Shown here in pieces: positions 15,322-23,204 of a stretch of DNA of 45,392 nt. The position numbers and the translations under genes are program-made. The first letter of the stretch is position 1. Every line of letters begins with the position of its first letter. The notes under the pieces were generated by a model. The model made no database searches, was not told the origin of the DNA, and saw nothing but the letters and a program-made list of their open reading frames with translations. This DNA is from Chloroflexota bacterium (lineage in GTDB: Bacteria; Chloroflexota; JAHJIN01): the NCBI GenBank assembly GCA_018823415.1, contig JAHJIN010000100.1, positions 1-45,392 of the forward strand. Direction: 5' to 3'.

Positions 15322-16119
15322 CTACAATGATTGCCGACCCTCTAAAAAGTTGACTACCAGCTTGTTGAACTCGTCTGGTTTGTCCAACATGGGAAAGTGC
15401 TTGCACTTTTTCATCTTGATCACGGTCGCCGTGCGCACCCGAGCCTTGATCAGATCGACCTGGCGCGGATCGACAATGTTGTCGCGCTCACCACACACGG
15501 CCAACACCGGGATGTCTAGCAGCCCAATACGCGAACTCAGATCCATGCCACGCAGCGATTGCATGCTGCGATAGCTAGAATCGCGCGTCACCTTGAGCGC
15601 GTCGTCTAGGATCTCCTGGTACCATACCTGCCAGCTCGACGAGAGCCACATGGCAATGACCTTGATCACCAGATGACCCAGCACTCGACCCACAATGAAC
15701 GCCGACGCAGTGAGTGGGTTATTGATAATCCCAATAATGGGACTGACCGAGCTACCTTCTACTACAGCGCCCACCAACACCAGTTGACTGACTTTTTCGG
15801 GGCGGTCCAGGGCCATTTTGAGCGCGACGGTGCCGCCGGTCGAGTGCCCTATGAGCGTGGCCCGGGTCAGGCCCTCTTCTTCCATGAACTTGTCTACCAG
15901 GTCTGCAAAATTGGGCACGTTGCAGCGCTCGGGCAGCTTGTCCGAGTCGCCAAAGCCCCACATATCCAGGGCATAGACCCGGTAGCGGCTGGACAGGGCT
16001 TCCATGGTCGCCACCCAATAACGCCAGGAGCCCAGCCAACCGTGCAGACAAATGACCGGCTCGCCGCGCCCCATGACCTCGTAATGGACGAGTCCACCAT
16101 CGATGATTACCGAGCCCAC
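15322..16119 (-). CDS. alpha/beta hydrolase
   Basis: 265 residues with a GTG start; GAGAGGG precedes it. Oxyanion-hole sequence CLHGWLGSWRYW is near residue 24. The nucleophile elbow GHSTGG has its Ser near residue 94. The acid is in GERDNIVDPRQ near residue 214 and the catalytic His in KHFPMLDKP near residue 243. The lid region (residues 125-165) is hydrophobic, which suits a lipid-like or aromatic ester substrate. No export signal. It is 27 bp downstream of the hexapeptide-protein gene and upstream of Roadblock copy 1. The reaction is not identifiable beyond the fold. Confidence 0.85.
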   Translation of the reverse strand: MGSVIIDGGLVHYEVMGRGEPVICLHGWLGSWRYWVATMEALSSRYRVYALDMWGFGDSDKLPERCNVPNFADLVDKFMEEEGLTRATLIGHSTGGTVALKMALDRPEKVSQLVLVGAVVEGSSVSPIIGIINNPLTASAFIVGRVLGHLVIKVIAMWLSSSWQVWYQEILDDALKVTRDSSYRSMQSLRGMDLSSRIGLLDIPVLAVCGERDNIVDPRQVDLIKARVRTATVIKMKKCKHFPMLDKPDEFNKLVVNFLEGRQSL

Positions 16120-16146
16120 GGTATGTCCCTCTCAGTTGGGATGTTG

Positions 16147-17415
16147 CTAATCCTCCCAGGCATCCCAGTCCCCGCGATAATTTGGATTGGTGTGGGCCAC
16201 GCCTTTTTCCCATAACTCGGGGGTCTCGCGCCGGCTCACGTTGCGTTCAATGGTGGTGTGCCCATCGCGATAGACCAGGATCGTGCCCGACTCGATGGTC
16301 CGCGCCGGATAGATCACCAGTCCAGAACCCAAACGGCAATCGTGGCCCACCGCGCCCCCCACAATAGGTAGCCCGACTTCTTGCAGGCGTCCCCGGTTCA
16401 TGGTGCGGATGGGGTGTCCCAGTAGATTCAGGTCTGTAAAGCAGGTATTGGCCCCGATAAAGCTGTTGCGCCCAATCACGCAGCCCTGCAAGCACGAGTT
16501 TTGCGCCACCGTCGAGTTTTCCATCATGGTGGTCGCGAACAAGGCCGCGCGCATGGGCAACCAGCAACCATCGCTGACCACGCTCACAAAGATCTGGCAG
16601 CCCTGCATAATGTTCACGTTATCGCCGATGAGGCTTTGAGCAATTACCGCACCGGGGCCAATCGTGACATTATTACCGATTGTGGTAGGCCCCACGATCA
16701 CTGCCGTGGGGTCGATCTCGCAGCGTTTGCCTATCTTGACCAAGGCCCGGGTCTGCATATAATGCTTGCGTTCCCAGATCACGTGCAGGGCTATACGCAG
16801 TCTAAAACGCCAGCGGTATTGCTCTTTGAGCGCGCGCCGGGCTTCGCTGTATGGGCCACACAAGGTATTGGCCAGCAAGATGTGCACCCAACTGCAAATG
16901 GGCAGAAAAGCGCGCAGCGGTACCTGATAGACAAAATCGCCCGAGTCCACCATATAACGCGGCACGTTATACAGCCCCAGTTCCAGTGGTTCGCTGTCGA
17001 TAACCAGAGGGGCCGGCTCGATCTCAGCCGGCCAGTAGGGGTAGTACCACATGTCGCCCCAGTAATAATCTCCTTTGCGCTTGATATCATCTTGCAAATG
17101 GAGAATATGCTGGGTGATGGTGGGATCGTCCAGGCGAAAGGCGATTCGACAAGGAGCGTTGAGGCGCCGGGCCTGTTCGATGAACGTTTGGATCAGCAGT
17201 TCGTTAAAGTAAATGTTGGCTCGATAGATCAAGAGCTCGCCGTCGTAGGGCGGAATATCCTCAAAAGAAACCACCGTGAACTCGTTGGTGCAATACTTGA
17301 CCAACAAGTCACGCTGGTGCAGCCACAACGGCTTGTTCAACACGCGCAGGTCGCGTGCTGGCTCGTTGAACGGCGAGATGCGGCGTCTATCTTGCAGTAT
17401 GATCTTGCGCATCAT
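16147..17415 (-). CDS. left-handed beta-helix (hexapeptide) protein, nucleotidyltransferase/acyltransferase-like
   Basis: 422 residues from ATG-ATG at 17415, behind GGGGG; a longer frame reaches 17457. Residues 1-230 have no firm family match but include aromatic stretches (DYYWGDMWYYPYWPAE) and an NDP-sugar-enzyme-like layout. Residues about 230-370 are hexapeptide repeats (IDPTAVIVGPTTIGNNVTIGPGAVI, CVIGRNSFIGANTCF), the left-handed beta-helix of acyl- and sugar-nucleotide transferases. GHPIRTMNRG and GHDCRLGSGLVIYPAR lie near the end. It could make or display an activated sugar or acyl group. It sits between the V4R and hydrolase genes. Confidence 0.65.
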   Translation of the reverse strand: MMRKIILQDRRRISPFNEPARDLRVLNKPLWLHQRDLLVKYCTNEFTVVSFEDIPPYDGELLIYRANIYFNELLIQTFIEQARRLNAPCRIAFRLDDPTITQHILHLQDDIKRKGDYYWGDMWYYPYWPAEIEPAPLVIDSEPLELGLYNVPRYMVDSGDFVYQVPLRAFLPICSWVHILLANTLCGPYSEARRALKEQYRWRFRLRIALHVIWERKHYMQTRALVKIGKRCEIDPTAVIVGPTTIGNNVTIGPGAVIAQSLIGDNVNIMQGCQIFVSVVSDGCWLPMRAALFATTMMENSTVAQNSCLQGCVIGRNSFIGANTCFTDLNLLGHPIRTMNRGRLQEVGLPIVGGAVGHDCRLGSGLVIYPARTIESGTILVYRDGHTTIERNVSRRETPELWEKGVAHTNPNYRGDWDAWED

Positions 17416-17509
17416 GCAACCCCCATCACGGGGCGCCGACCAGAGGCAACGAATCATCCCTCCCGTGTGGGGATCGGGTCGTGAGAGCTACGGCCATGGA
17501 TCGCCGGCT

Positions 17510-18199
17510 CTAATCCATGGGTGTCTTGTCGATGTTAAAGCGGCAGTCATGATCCCCGCTCATCATGCAGATAGACTCCATGACCCGGAAATTCTTGCCA
17601 CCGCTGAGCCAGTTTACAGACTCTTGCAAAATGCCCGTGGCCAGAAAGCAGGTGGGGCGGTCCATGGTATCCTTGCGCCCGGTGCATTCGGGGCACACTT
17701 CGATCACATACACAAACTGGTCTTTTTCCTCGATGACATAGGCTACCATGTCACTGAATTTGTCAAAGGTTTCGGCTACAGCATTGATCCCGATTTTCAG
17801 TTTCATGCCCAGGGGCATGAGCCGAAAAGCCAGGTCTGCCAGACCCAGCAAGGGACCAAACTCTTTGAGGCCATACTTGAACGTGGACCGGCCGGCGCGC
17901 AGCAACAGCCCACGGCCGCCGCGCGGCCCATAAAAATCCAAGATGGCCTGGCTCAACCGGGCATAGTCCTCGAAGGGAAACTGGTTCTCCAAATCTCGAG
18001 GGGGATAGCTACCAATATAGTGCTGCATCTGAGCCATGTTCAGAATGGCATTTACGCCATTGGTGCCCATGATCTCTTCCATCACCGTAAGAAAGATGCG
18101 GCCCATGATATTGGGATGATAAAGCCCAGATTCAGAGGCAATACTCAGTGGGCCTGTCGAGGCTTCGAAGGTTGTCACGGAGGCTGTATCTTCAGTCAT
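17510..18199 (-). CDS. V4R-domain protein
   Basis: 229 residues, weak ribosome site. The C-terminal half carries the V4R (4-vinyl-reductase-like) signature: a Cys pair in EVCPECTGRK, then TCFLATGILQESVNW, and a final SICMMSGDHDCRF, all expected for the small-molecule-binding fold with structural cysteines. The N-terminal half is helical (ILNMAQMQHYIGSYPP, RLSQAILDFYGPRGGR) and probably completes the dimer. V4R domains bind hydrophobic small ligands and are often joined to signalling domains. Here it stands alone within a GTPase/Roadblock cluster, so a ligand-sensing role in that pathway is a reasonable inference. Confidence 0.75.
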   Translation of the reverse strand: MTEDTASVTTFEASTGPLSIASESGLYHPNIMGRIFLTVMEEIMGTNGVNAILNMAQMQHYIGSYPPRDLENQFPFEDYARLSQAILDFYGPRGGRGLLLRAGRSTFKYGLKEFGPLLGLADLAFRLMPLGMKLKIGINAVAETFDKFSDMVAYVIEEKDQFVYVIEVCPECTGRKDTMDRPTCFLATGILQESVNWLSGGKNFRVMESICMMSGDHDCRFNIDKTPMD

Positions 18200-18284
18200 G
18201 GGTGATTGCGGCCACAGACACGTGTAACGCTCCGGCCTATGACCTTTCCCTCCTTTCTCATCTCATCTCTTGCTAGTCCGTCTG

Positions 18285-18314
18285 TACCTAGTACACGGGC
18301 CGCACCGCTGTCAA
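18285..18314 (-). promoter_or_regulatory. possible internal promoter before the V4R gene
   Basis: The minus strand reads TTGACA, an 18-bp spacer and TAGGTA. It lies in the 139-bp gap between Roadblock copy 2 and the V4R gene. The -35 is perfect but the -10 is weak. Dyad CCGCTG/CAGCGG (18306-18325) overlaps it and may be a weak terminator instead. Confidence 0.3.
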
Positions 18315-18338
18315 GCACGTCAGCGGGCGCCGCAGTAT

Positions 18339-18707
18339 TTAAACCAGCCGAGTGAGTTCGGCCGCAGTTCTCTTCATATCCAGAAACACTAGGCCCAGTT
18401 TGGCATCCTGGCGGGCCAAGGCTGTCAGCACGGCATCCTCGCCCACGGCCATCAAAATCACATAGCCGCTGTCGCCTTTTACATACACTTGGTCGAGTAC
18501 GCCACGTCCCAGCTCGCGCGAAATGCGTTCACCCAATGACAGCATGGCTGCGCTCATGGCCGAGACCCGGTCCTCTTCTACATCCTGGGGCAATGCAGAG
18601 GCCATAATCAGACCATCTACACTCACCACTGCAGAGGCTTCAATGTCTGGAGTACCGGCCTGTAGGGCCTTGAGTTGTCGCACCATCTCCTCTGTCCGTG
18701 TGGCCAT
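18339..18707 (-). CDS. Roadblock/LC7 domain protein (copy 2)
   Basis: 122 residues from the ATG at 18707, with GGAGGG 8 nt upstream; the frame extends further but without a ribosome site, and the shorter form matches copy 1 exactly in length. Same Roadblock/LC7 domain as copy 1, with 117 of 122 residues identical by eye. It lies 58 bp after the divergent Roadblock gene. Having two such close copies suggests either dosage or separate partners; the direct repeat also makes the three genes between them prone to loss by recombination. Confidence 0.88.
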   Translation of the reverse strand: MATRTEEMVRQLKALQAGTPDIEASAVVSVDGLIMASALPQDVEEDRVSAMSAAMLSLGERISRELGRGVLDQVYVKGDSGYVILMAVGEDAVLTALARQDAKLGLVFLDMKRTAAELTRLV

Positions 18708-18765
18708 ATATGTCCCTCCTTGAACAACTCGAAATGGAACGCTCGCTGCAAAACCAGGATCAGGC

Positions 18766-19167
18766 TCAATCTTCCAGGTGCCAGGCATCCTGGATGCGGC
18801 GCATCGCAACGTTGGTCAATCGGCGGTATGCCTTGCGCGACGACAACAACAGTACCAGCAGCACTTGCTCGTGCTCGCTCACGGCAACAGACCGGTAGAC
18901 GAGGAGCCGTTGGTCACTGTCTCGAATGGTAACCTCGTCTATGGGCGCCAGCTCCAGTTGGCTTTGCACGCGCTGTACGGCATGGCTCAGATAGGCTACC
19001 ATGGCCGCCAGAGTCTCAGCCGTGGATACGGTTGTAGCTGCGGCAATGAGAAAACCTTCTTGGTTAGCAATGATGGCCGCGTCTACCTGATCCGCCTCGC
19101 AGATTTCAGCCAGGACGGCGTCAAAAACCTGCTGGGTGTAGTGGCGGTTGGGCGCAGATTCAGACAT
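18766..19167 (-). CDS. divergent Roadblock/LC7-like protein
   Basis: 133 residues; GGAGG lies 7 nt before the ATG. The pattern VDAAIIANQEGFLIAAA, then LAAMVAYLSHAVQRVQ, and LLVYRSVAVSEHEQVLLVLLL is that of Roadblock/MglB-like proteins: a strand pair, the central long helix and the last strand hairpin. Identity to the other two copies is low. It follows the GTPase gene by 31 bp, the usual neighbour relation of GTPase and MglB-type regulator. The C-terminal extension (YRRLTNVAMRRIQDAWHLED) is basic then acidic and could contact the GTPase or membrane. Confidence 0.7.
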   Translation of the reverse strand: MSESAPNRHYTQQVFDAVLAEICEADQVDAAIIANQEGFLIAAATTVSTAETLAAMVAYLSHAVQRVQSQLELAPIDEVTIRDSDQRLLVYRSVAVSEHEQVLLVLLLSSRKAYRRLTNVAMRRIQDAWHLED

Positions 19168-19198
19168 GTTCGCGCCTCCCCGGCACGGCTTGGCGTTC

Positions 19199-19729
19199 CT
19201 AATCTACGGCTGTATCCAGGATCGTATAGAGCAGTTCCAGCAATACGCGCTTGACGCTTTCTTTGTCGGTGGCCACGCAGGGCAACACTTTGATGTGTTT
19301 GTCGATGCGCAAGGCGATGCGCAGATCGTCGGGTGACCACGCGTCTTCTGCGTCTTGTTTGTTGGCGGCGATCACGCAGGGCGTGGGGCTGAAAGAGGAA
19401 AAGATGCGCATGATCTCTTTGGCCTCTCGAAATGTCTCGGGCCGGCAACTGTCTACCATGACCACAAAGCCCAGCATCCCCTCGGAGAGGACTTCCCACA
19501 TAAAGTCGAACCGCCGCTGACCGGGCGTGCCAAACAGGTACAACACCAAGTCCTTGTCGACCGTGATGCGCCCAAAGTCCATGGCCACAGTGGTTTCTTG
19601 TTTGATCTTGCTGGACTCATCGGTCAGCTTGCGTTCTGTGGAGACGACATCGATTTCGCTGATACACCGGATGAATTCTGTTTTGCCCGAACTAAACGGG
19701 CCGGTGATCACCATCTTGACAGTTTGCAT
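19199..19729 (-). CDS. Ras/MglA-like small GTPase
   Basis: 176 residues; GAGGAAG precedes the ATG. G1 is GPFSSGKT near residue 10, a G2 Thr lies in ETTVAMDFG, G3 is FGTPGQRRF (the DxxG Asp replaced by Thr-Pro-Gly context, as in bacterial conservon GTPases such as CvnD), and G4 is AANKQD near residue 124. The protein consists of the GTPase domain only, without lipid anchor. The family switches between GDP and GTP forms under Roadblock-type regulators. Its place between DUF4388 and Roadblock genes supports a polarity or surface-motility signalling role, as inference. Confidence 0.88.
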   Translation of the reverse strand: MQTVKMVITGPFSSGKTEFIRCISEIDVVSTERKLTDESSKIKQETTVAMDFGRITVDKDLVLYLFGTPGQRRFDFMWEVLSEGMLGFVVMVDSCRPETFREAKEIMRIFSSFSPTPCVIAANKQDAEDAWSPDDLRIALRIDKHIKVLPCVATDKESVKRVLLELLYTILDTAVD

Positions 19730-19786
19730 GGCTTCCTCTATGTTTTGCTACTTGTCCACTGCCAGAAGGGGTAGATTTGCATGTGG

Positions 19787-20632
19787 CTAGAGCCCCCGCA
19801 CGCGGTCGATGAGGCGCAGAATCAACCCTCGTTTGGGCGGCTGGGCGGTAACTTGGCGGCTATCAGTCCTGGTTTGTTCAGTTGTGGACTGGCGTGGGCT
19901 GACCGCGACCATGCTTGGCTGCGGCGTGATGATCTCGACCAGTCCGGCAGACAAGAGACCATAAATGATCTTGCGAATCTGGAACTCGTTCATCGCGTTG
20001 TATTTGGCAATGCGCCGAATGTTGTTGCGCGGGTTGATAAAAGAGATGACCTTCCACTCTTCTACCGTGAGGTTGATGTTGCGCATCTTGGCATCGGGGT
20101 GGTCGGTAAAGCGCACAAAGGCATCCAGATCGGGGATCTCGTCTTGCAGCCGCTCCCATTCTTGGATGCGCCGGCTGCCCTCCATGATGATGCCTTCCAA
20201 GGACATGGAGACCGTGATGGCCCCATCGGGAGGAGCGATGGTGGGCTCGAACCGAAAGGAGCCATCTTCCCAGGTAAAGAGCAAATAGATGATCTCGAGG
20301 ATGTTGCCCCGTACCTGGCGCATGATCTCTTCTTGGGTGATGTAGCGCCGGTTCACGGCCAGCAGCCCCAGGCCTTTGTCTGTATTGGCGCCGGGCTGTC
20401 CGCTTAGTGCCCGATATTGCTCTTCGGTCAATTTGCCGCTACGCAACAGCGTTTCACCCAGCCCTTCGGGCCGGCTATCCAGGCTCGATTGGACTAGTTT
20501 GCCTTCGTTAAAGAAGAGATTGGCGGCACCGTCGCTGCCACTAATCGTGAGACAGCCCGTTTTGCGCGCCAAGTTTACCAGGTTCAAGAGCTGAGTCAGT
20601 GTAAAATCGCGCAGATTGCCTTTTAGCGCCAT
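19787..20632 (-). CDS. DUF4388 (PatA-like) domain protein
   Basis: 281 residues from the ATG at 20632, where MALKGNLRDFTLTQLLNLVN begins the DUF4388 domain directly; the frame can be extended by 22 residues. Residues 1-170 are DUF4388 (TGCLTISG, LFFNEGKLVQSSL, ILEIIYLLFTWEDGSFRFE). Residues about 195-250 look like a winged helix (NNIRRIAKYNAMNEFQIRKI). The basic C-terminal tail ends GLILRLIDRVRGL. DUF4388 proteins often accompany MglA-like GTPases and Roadblock proteins. It is the first gene of the island, directly behind a consensus promoter with a leader of about 110 nt. Confidence 0.85.
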   Translation of the reverse strand: MALKGNLRDFTLTQLLNLVNLARKTGCLTISGSDGAANLFFNEGKLVQSSLDSRPEGLGETLLRSGKLTEEQYRALSGQPGANTDKGLGLLAVNRRYITQEEIMRQVRGNILEIIYLLFTWEDGSFRFEPTIAPPDGAITVSMSLEGIIMEGSRRIQEWERLQDEIPDLDAFVRFTDHPDAKMRNINLTVEEWKVISFINPRNNIRRIAKYNAMNEFQIRKIIYGLLSAGLVEIITPQPSMVAVSPRQSTTEQTRTDSRQVTAQPPKRGLILRLIDRVRGL

Positions 20633-20750
20633 GCCGCTGTTCCATCCTGTTCTGGAATCAGGCGTCTGGGGCCAATTGTGGGGGGCGAATGCCGTCAATC
20701 AAACCGGGATTCGGGTTCCTCACAGTTTACCCAGGATCGCATGTGATTGT

Positions 20751-20779
20751 ATTATACAGTCTAGCCGGTGAGAGGTCAA
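20751..20779 (-). promoter_or_regulatory. sigma70-type promoter of the GTPase/Roadblock island
   Basis: On the minus strand TTGACC, a 17-bp spacer and TATAAT give a strong promoter. It points to the DUF4388 gene start 119 bp downstream and probably drives the whole island to the terminator at 14772-14801, unless internal promoters exist. Confidence 0.8.
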
Positions 20780-20901
20780 CCCTGTAATAGAAGAAAACCC
20801 TGGCTCATCATCGCATTGCTGCCGAAGCGAACCTGTTACAGTATATCACAGCTATGGCCCATCGGCAAGTAGGTGTTTAAAACTTGTCCCGGTGCCCCCG
20901 C

Positions 20902-21573
20902 TCACGGTTGTGGATCTGACCCCTGGCCCATCCGCCGCGCATAGTCTGCGGCCTCTTCGCGGCTATGTACCTGGAGCTTGGCCAGGACGCTGGCAACATG
21001 CCGCTTGACCGTGTTGGTGCTGATCCCCAGGCGTTTGGCGATCTCGGCATTTGAAATGCCATCGTCGGCGGTGAGCAACTCCAATATCTCTTGCTCGCGG
21101 GACGTCAACTGTGACGAGCGTTGCCCAACCAACTGCTCGTGTGACAGGCGAATAAACTCTTCCAGGATTCGTTGGGCCAGACCAGGTGACAGGGCCGCTT
21201 CGCCGTCCAGCGCCCGGCGCAAAGCCGCGACCAGGTCGGCGGCGTGCACGCTTTTGAGTAGATAGCCCTGTGCACCACCACGCACGGCTGCAAAGAGCTT
21301 TTCGTCGTCGTCATAGACTGTCAACATGATGATTGGTGTGGCCGGCAAAAGACGGCGAATGGTACGCAGGGCCACCAGGCCATCGCAGTCGGGCATGTCG
21401 ATGTCCAGCAGGATCAGGTCGGGATTGACTTCGCGAGCCAGCGCGATGGCTTCGGTGCCGCCGGCAGCCTGGCCCACCACCTGGAAATCTGGCTGCTCGG
21501 CCAGCAATCGCACCAGGCCTTCGCGAAACAAGACATGATCGTCGGCCACAAGCAAGCGTTTCTTTTGGGCCAT
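20902..21573 (-). CDS. NarL/FixJ-family response regulator
   Basis: 223 residues; AGGAGTG precedes the ATG. The receiver domain (1-120) has acidic pocket DD near residue 11, phospho-acceptor Asp in LILLDIDMPDCDG near residue 56 and Lys in GYLLKSVHA near 106. The LuxR-type helix-turn-helix (about 155-215) reads LTSREQEILELL, ISNAEIAKRLGISTNTVKRHV. It activates or represses transcription when phosphorylated. It follows the histidine kinase gene by 9 bp and is surely its partner. Targets are not visible in the window. Confidence 0.92.
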   Translation of the reverse strand: MAQKKRLLVADDHVLFREGLVRLLAEQPDFQVVGQAAGGTEAIALAREVNPDLILLDIDMPDCDGLVALRTIRRLLPATPIIMLTVYDDDEKLFAAVRGGAQGYLLKSVHAADLVAALRRALDGEAALSPGLAQRILEEFIRLSHEQLVGQRSSQLTSREQEILELLTADDGISNAEIAKRLGISTNTVKRHVASVLAKLQVHSREEAADYARRMGQGSDPQP

Positions 21574-21582
21574 TTTTCACTC

Positions 21583-23172
21583 CTATTGCTCGATAGCTAG
21601 TACGCTCGCGGGCCAGATCACCTGAATGCGCGTGCCCTGACCCGGCCGGCTATCCAAAACGAGTCGTCCACCCAGCAGCGCGGCGCTCTCTTCCATGATC
21701 ACCCGACCCAGATGCGTCTCTGCGGCTGGCACCCGGGCCGGATCGAATCCTACGCCGTCATCAACAATGGTGAGTATACAATCGGCCGCACGTGGCTCCA
21801 CGGTTATCTGGACCTGGGTGGCGTGCGCGTGCTTGGCGACGTTGGTCAGCGCTTCGCGCACCAGGCCCAGCACGTGGCGGGCCTGGTGGGGCGATAGTTG
21901 TACCTGCTGCGGTAGCGTATAGCTAAACTGAGCCACGATCTGGTGTTCACGACTCCAGCGGCGCACGAACACGGCCAATTCAGTCCGCAGGGTGCTGGCG
22001 TCTGTGGCCTGGCGCAGTCCCCGAATGGTGGTGCGGATTTCGTGGTGACCTTGGTCTACCACGTCTCGCATGCGCACCAGATCGGCCCGCACGTCGTCCA
22101 GTCGCCCGGCGTCCAGTAGCGGGAGCAGGCCGTCTAGCGCCAGGCCCAGATAGCCCAGGCGCTGGGCCAGGCCGTCGTGGAGCACGCGGGCCATGTGGAC
22201 CCGTTCTTCCAATGCAGCCAGTCGCTCGCGTTGCTGGATCATGCGCAGGCTGTCGAGCACCGCCGCCAGTTGCCCGGCTAGGGTGAAAAGCCAGCGTTGA
22301 TCGGGGTGAAATGCCTCGGCCTGGGCAGATTGGCAGCACAGCGCGCCGATGACCTGACCGTCTGTTTGCAGTGGTATGCACAATAGGCTCTGTGTCTCGG
22401 GTGAGCATGAGGGACAATCGGCATGATCATCCCCGACCTGGCGGGTCCATGGCTGTGGCTGACCCCGGCGCACCGCACAATCGGGCTGGCAGGTCGTGGC
22501 GATGTGAAACCACTGGGTTTGCGTCGTGGTTGCGGCGGCCGCACATGCCGTGAGCAGTTCGGTCTGGACCGGCGAATCCAGGTCGTCGAATAATAAAATC
22601 TCGGCACGCTGGTGGGGCACCGGAAACAGATCTTCCAGGATGTGCGTCACTCGCTGGCCCAGCCCATCTGTGTCCAGGGAATGACCGAGCAACTGGCTGG
22701 CTTCGAACAAGAGCTGCAATTCTTGCACGCGCTGCTCGGCCTGGCCGTAGAGGCGGCGATAGCGTTGCTCTGACTCGCGCAGGTCGTGCGCCAACTGGCG
22801 CGTTTCTAGGGTGCGGCTGATGGTGCCCAAAAAGTAGGCCGGCTCGATGGGCTTGAGGACATAGGCGCTGGCCCCATCGTTGGTGGCCTGGACTGCCGAG
22901 TCCATGGAGGCATAGCCGGTGATAATGATGACGGCCGGCCGCGAAGCGTCCGGTAGGGCGCGGGCTGCGCTCAGAATATCCAGGCCGGTTACATCAGGCA
23001 GACGCAAATCGGTGATGATCAGGTCAAAGGGGGCTGTGTTCAGCCAGTGCAGGGCCGTCTGACCGTCTGGACAGGTCGTTACGTCATACTGTTGGCTGAG
23101 CAGCCGACCGAGAAGGAACAACACCGTGGGCTCGTCGTCCACCACCAGCAGGCGGGGTTTGGGTTGGGTCAT
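21583..23172 (-). CDS. hybrid sensor: receiver-GAF-histidine kinase (HisKA_3)
   Basis: 529 residues from the ATG at 23172 (GGAG 5 nt upstream); the frame is open further upstream. Receiver domain 1-125 (VVDDEPTV, phospho-Asp in ITDLRLPD). A coiled segment near 130-165 (LRESEQRYRRLYGQAEQRVQ). GAF-like domain about 165-325 with a Cys-containing insertion (CPSC). HisKA_3 dimerisation helix with phospho-acceptor in ARVLHDGLAQRLG near residue 350. ATPase domain with REALTNVAKHA and DDGVGFD. It has no membrane span, so it is a cytoplasmic sensor. An N-terminal receiver in front of the kinase means a further kinase could feed in. Confidence 0.9.
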   Translation of the reverse strand: MTQPKPRLLVVDDEPTVLFLLGRLLSQQYDVTTCPDGQTALHWLNTAPFDLIITDLRLPDVTGLDILSAARALPDASRPAVIIITGYASMDSAVQATNDGASAYVLKPIEPAYFLGTISRTLETRQLAHDLRESEQRYRRLYGQAEQRVQELQLLFEASQLLGHSLDTDGLGQRVTHILEDLFPVPHQRAEILLFDDLDSPVQTELLTACAAAATTTQTQWFHIATTCQPDCAVRRGQPQPWTRQVGDDHADCPSCSPETQSLLCIPLQTDGQVIGALCCQSAQAEAFHPDQRWLFTLAGQLAAVLDSLRMIQQRERLAALEERVHMARVLHDGLAQRLGYLGLALDGLLPLLDAGRLDDVRADLVRMRDVVDQGHHEIRTTIRGLRQATDASTLRTELAVFVRRWSREHQIVAQFSYTLPQQVQLSPHQARHVLGLVREALTNVAKHAHATQVQITVEPRAADCILTIVDDGVGFDPARVPAAETHLGRVIMEESAALLGGRLVLDSRPGQGTRIQVIWPASVLAIEQ

Positions 23173-23204
23173 GGTGGCTCCAAAATGTGGACGGCCTGCA
23201 ATTC

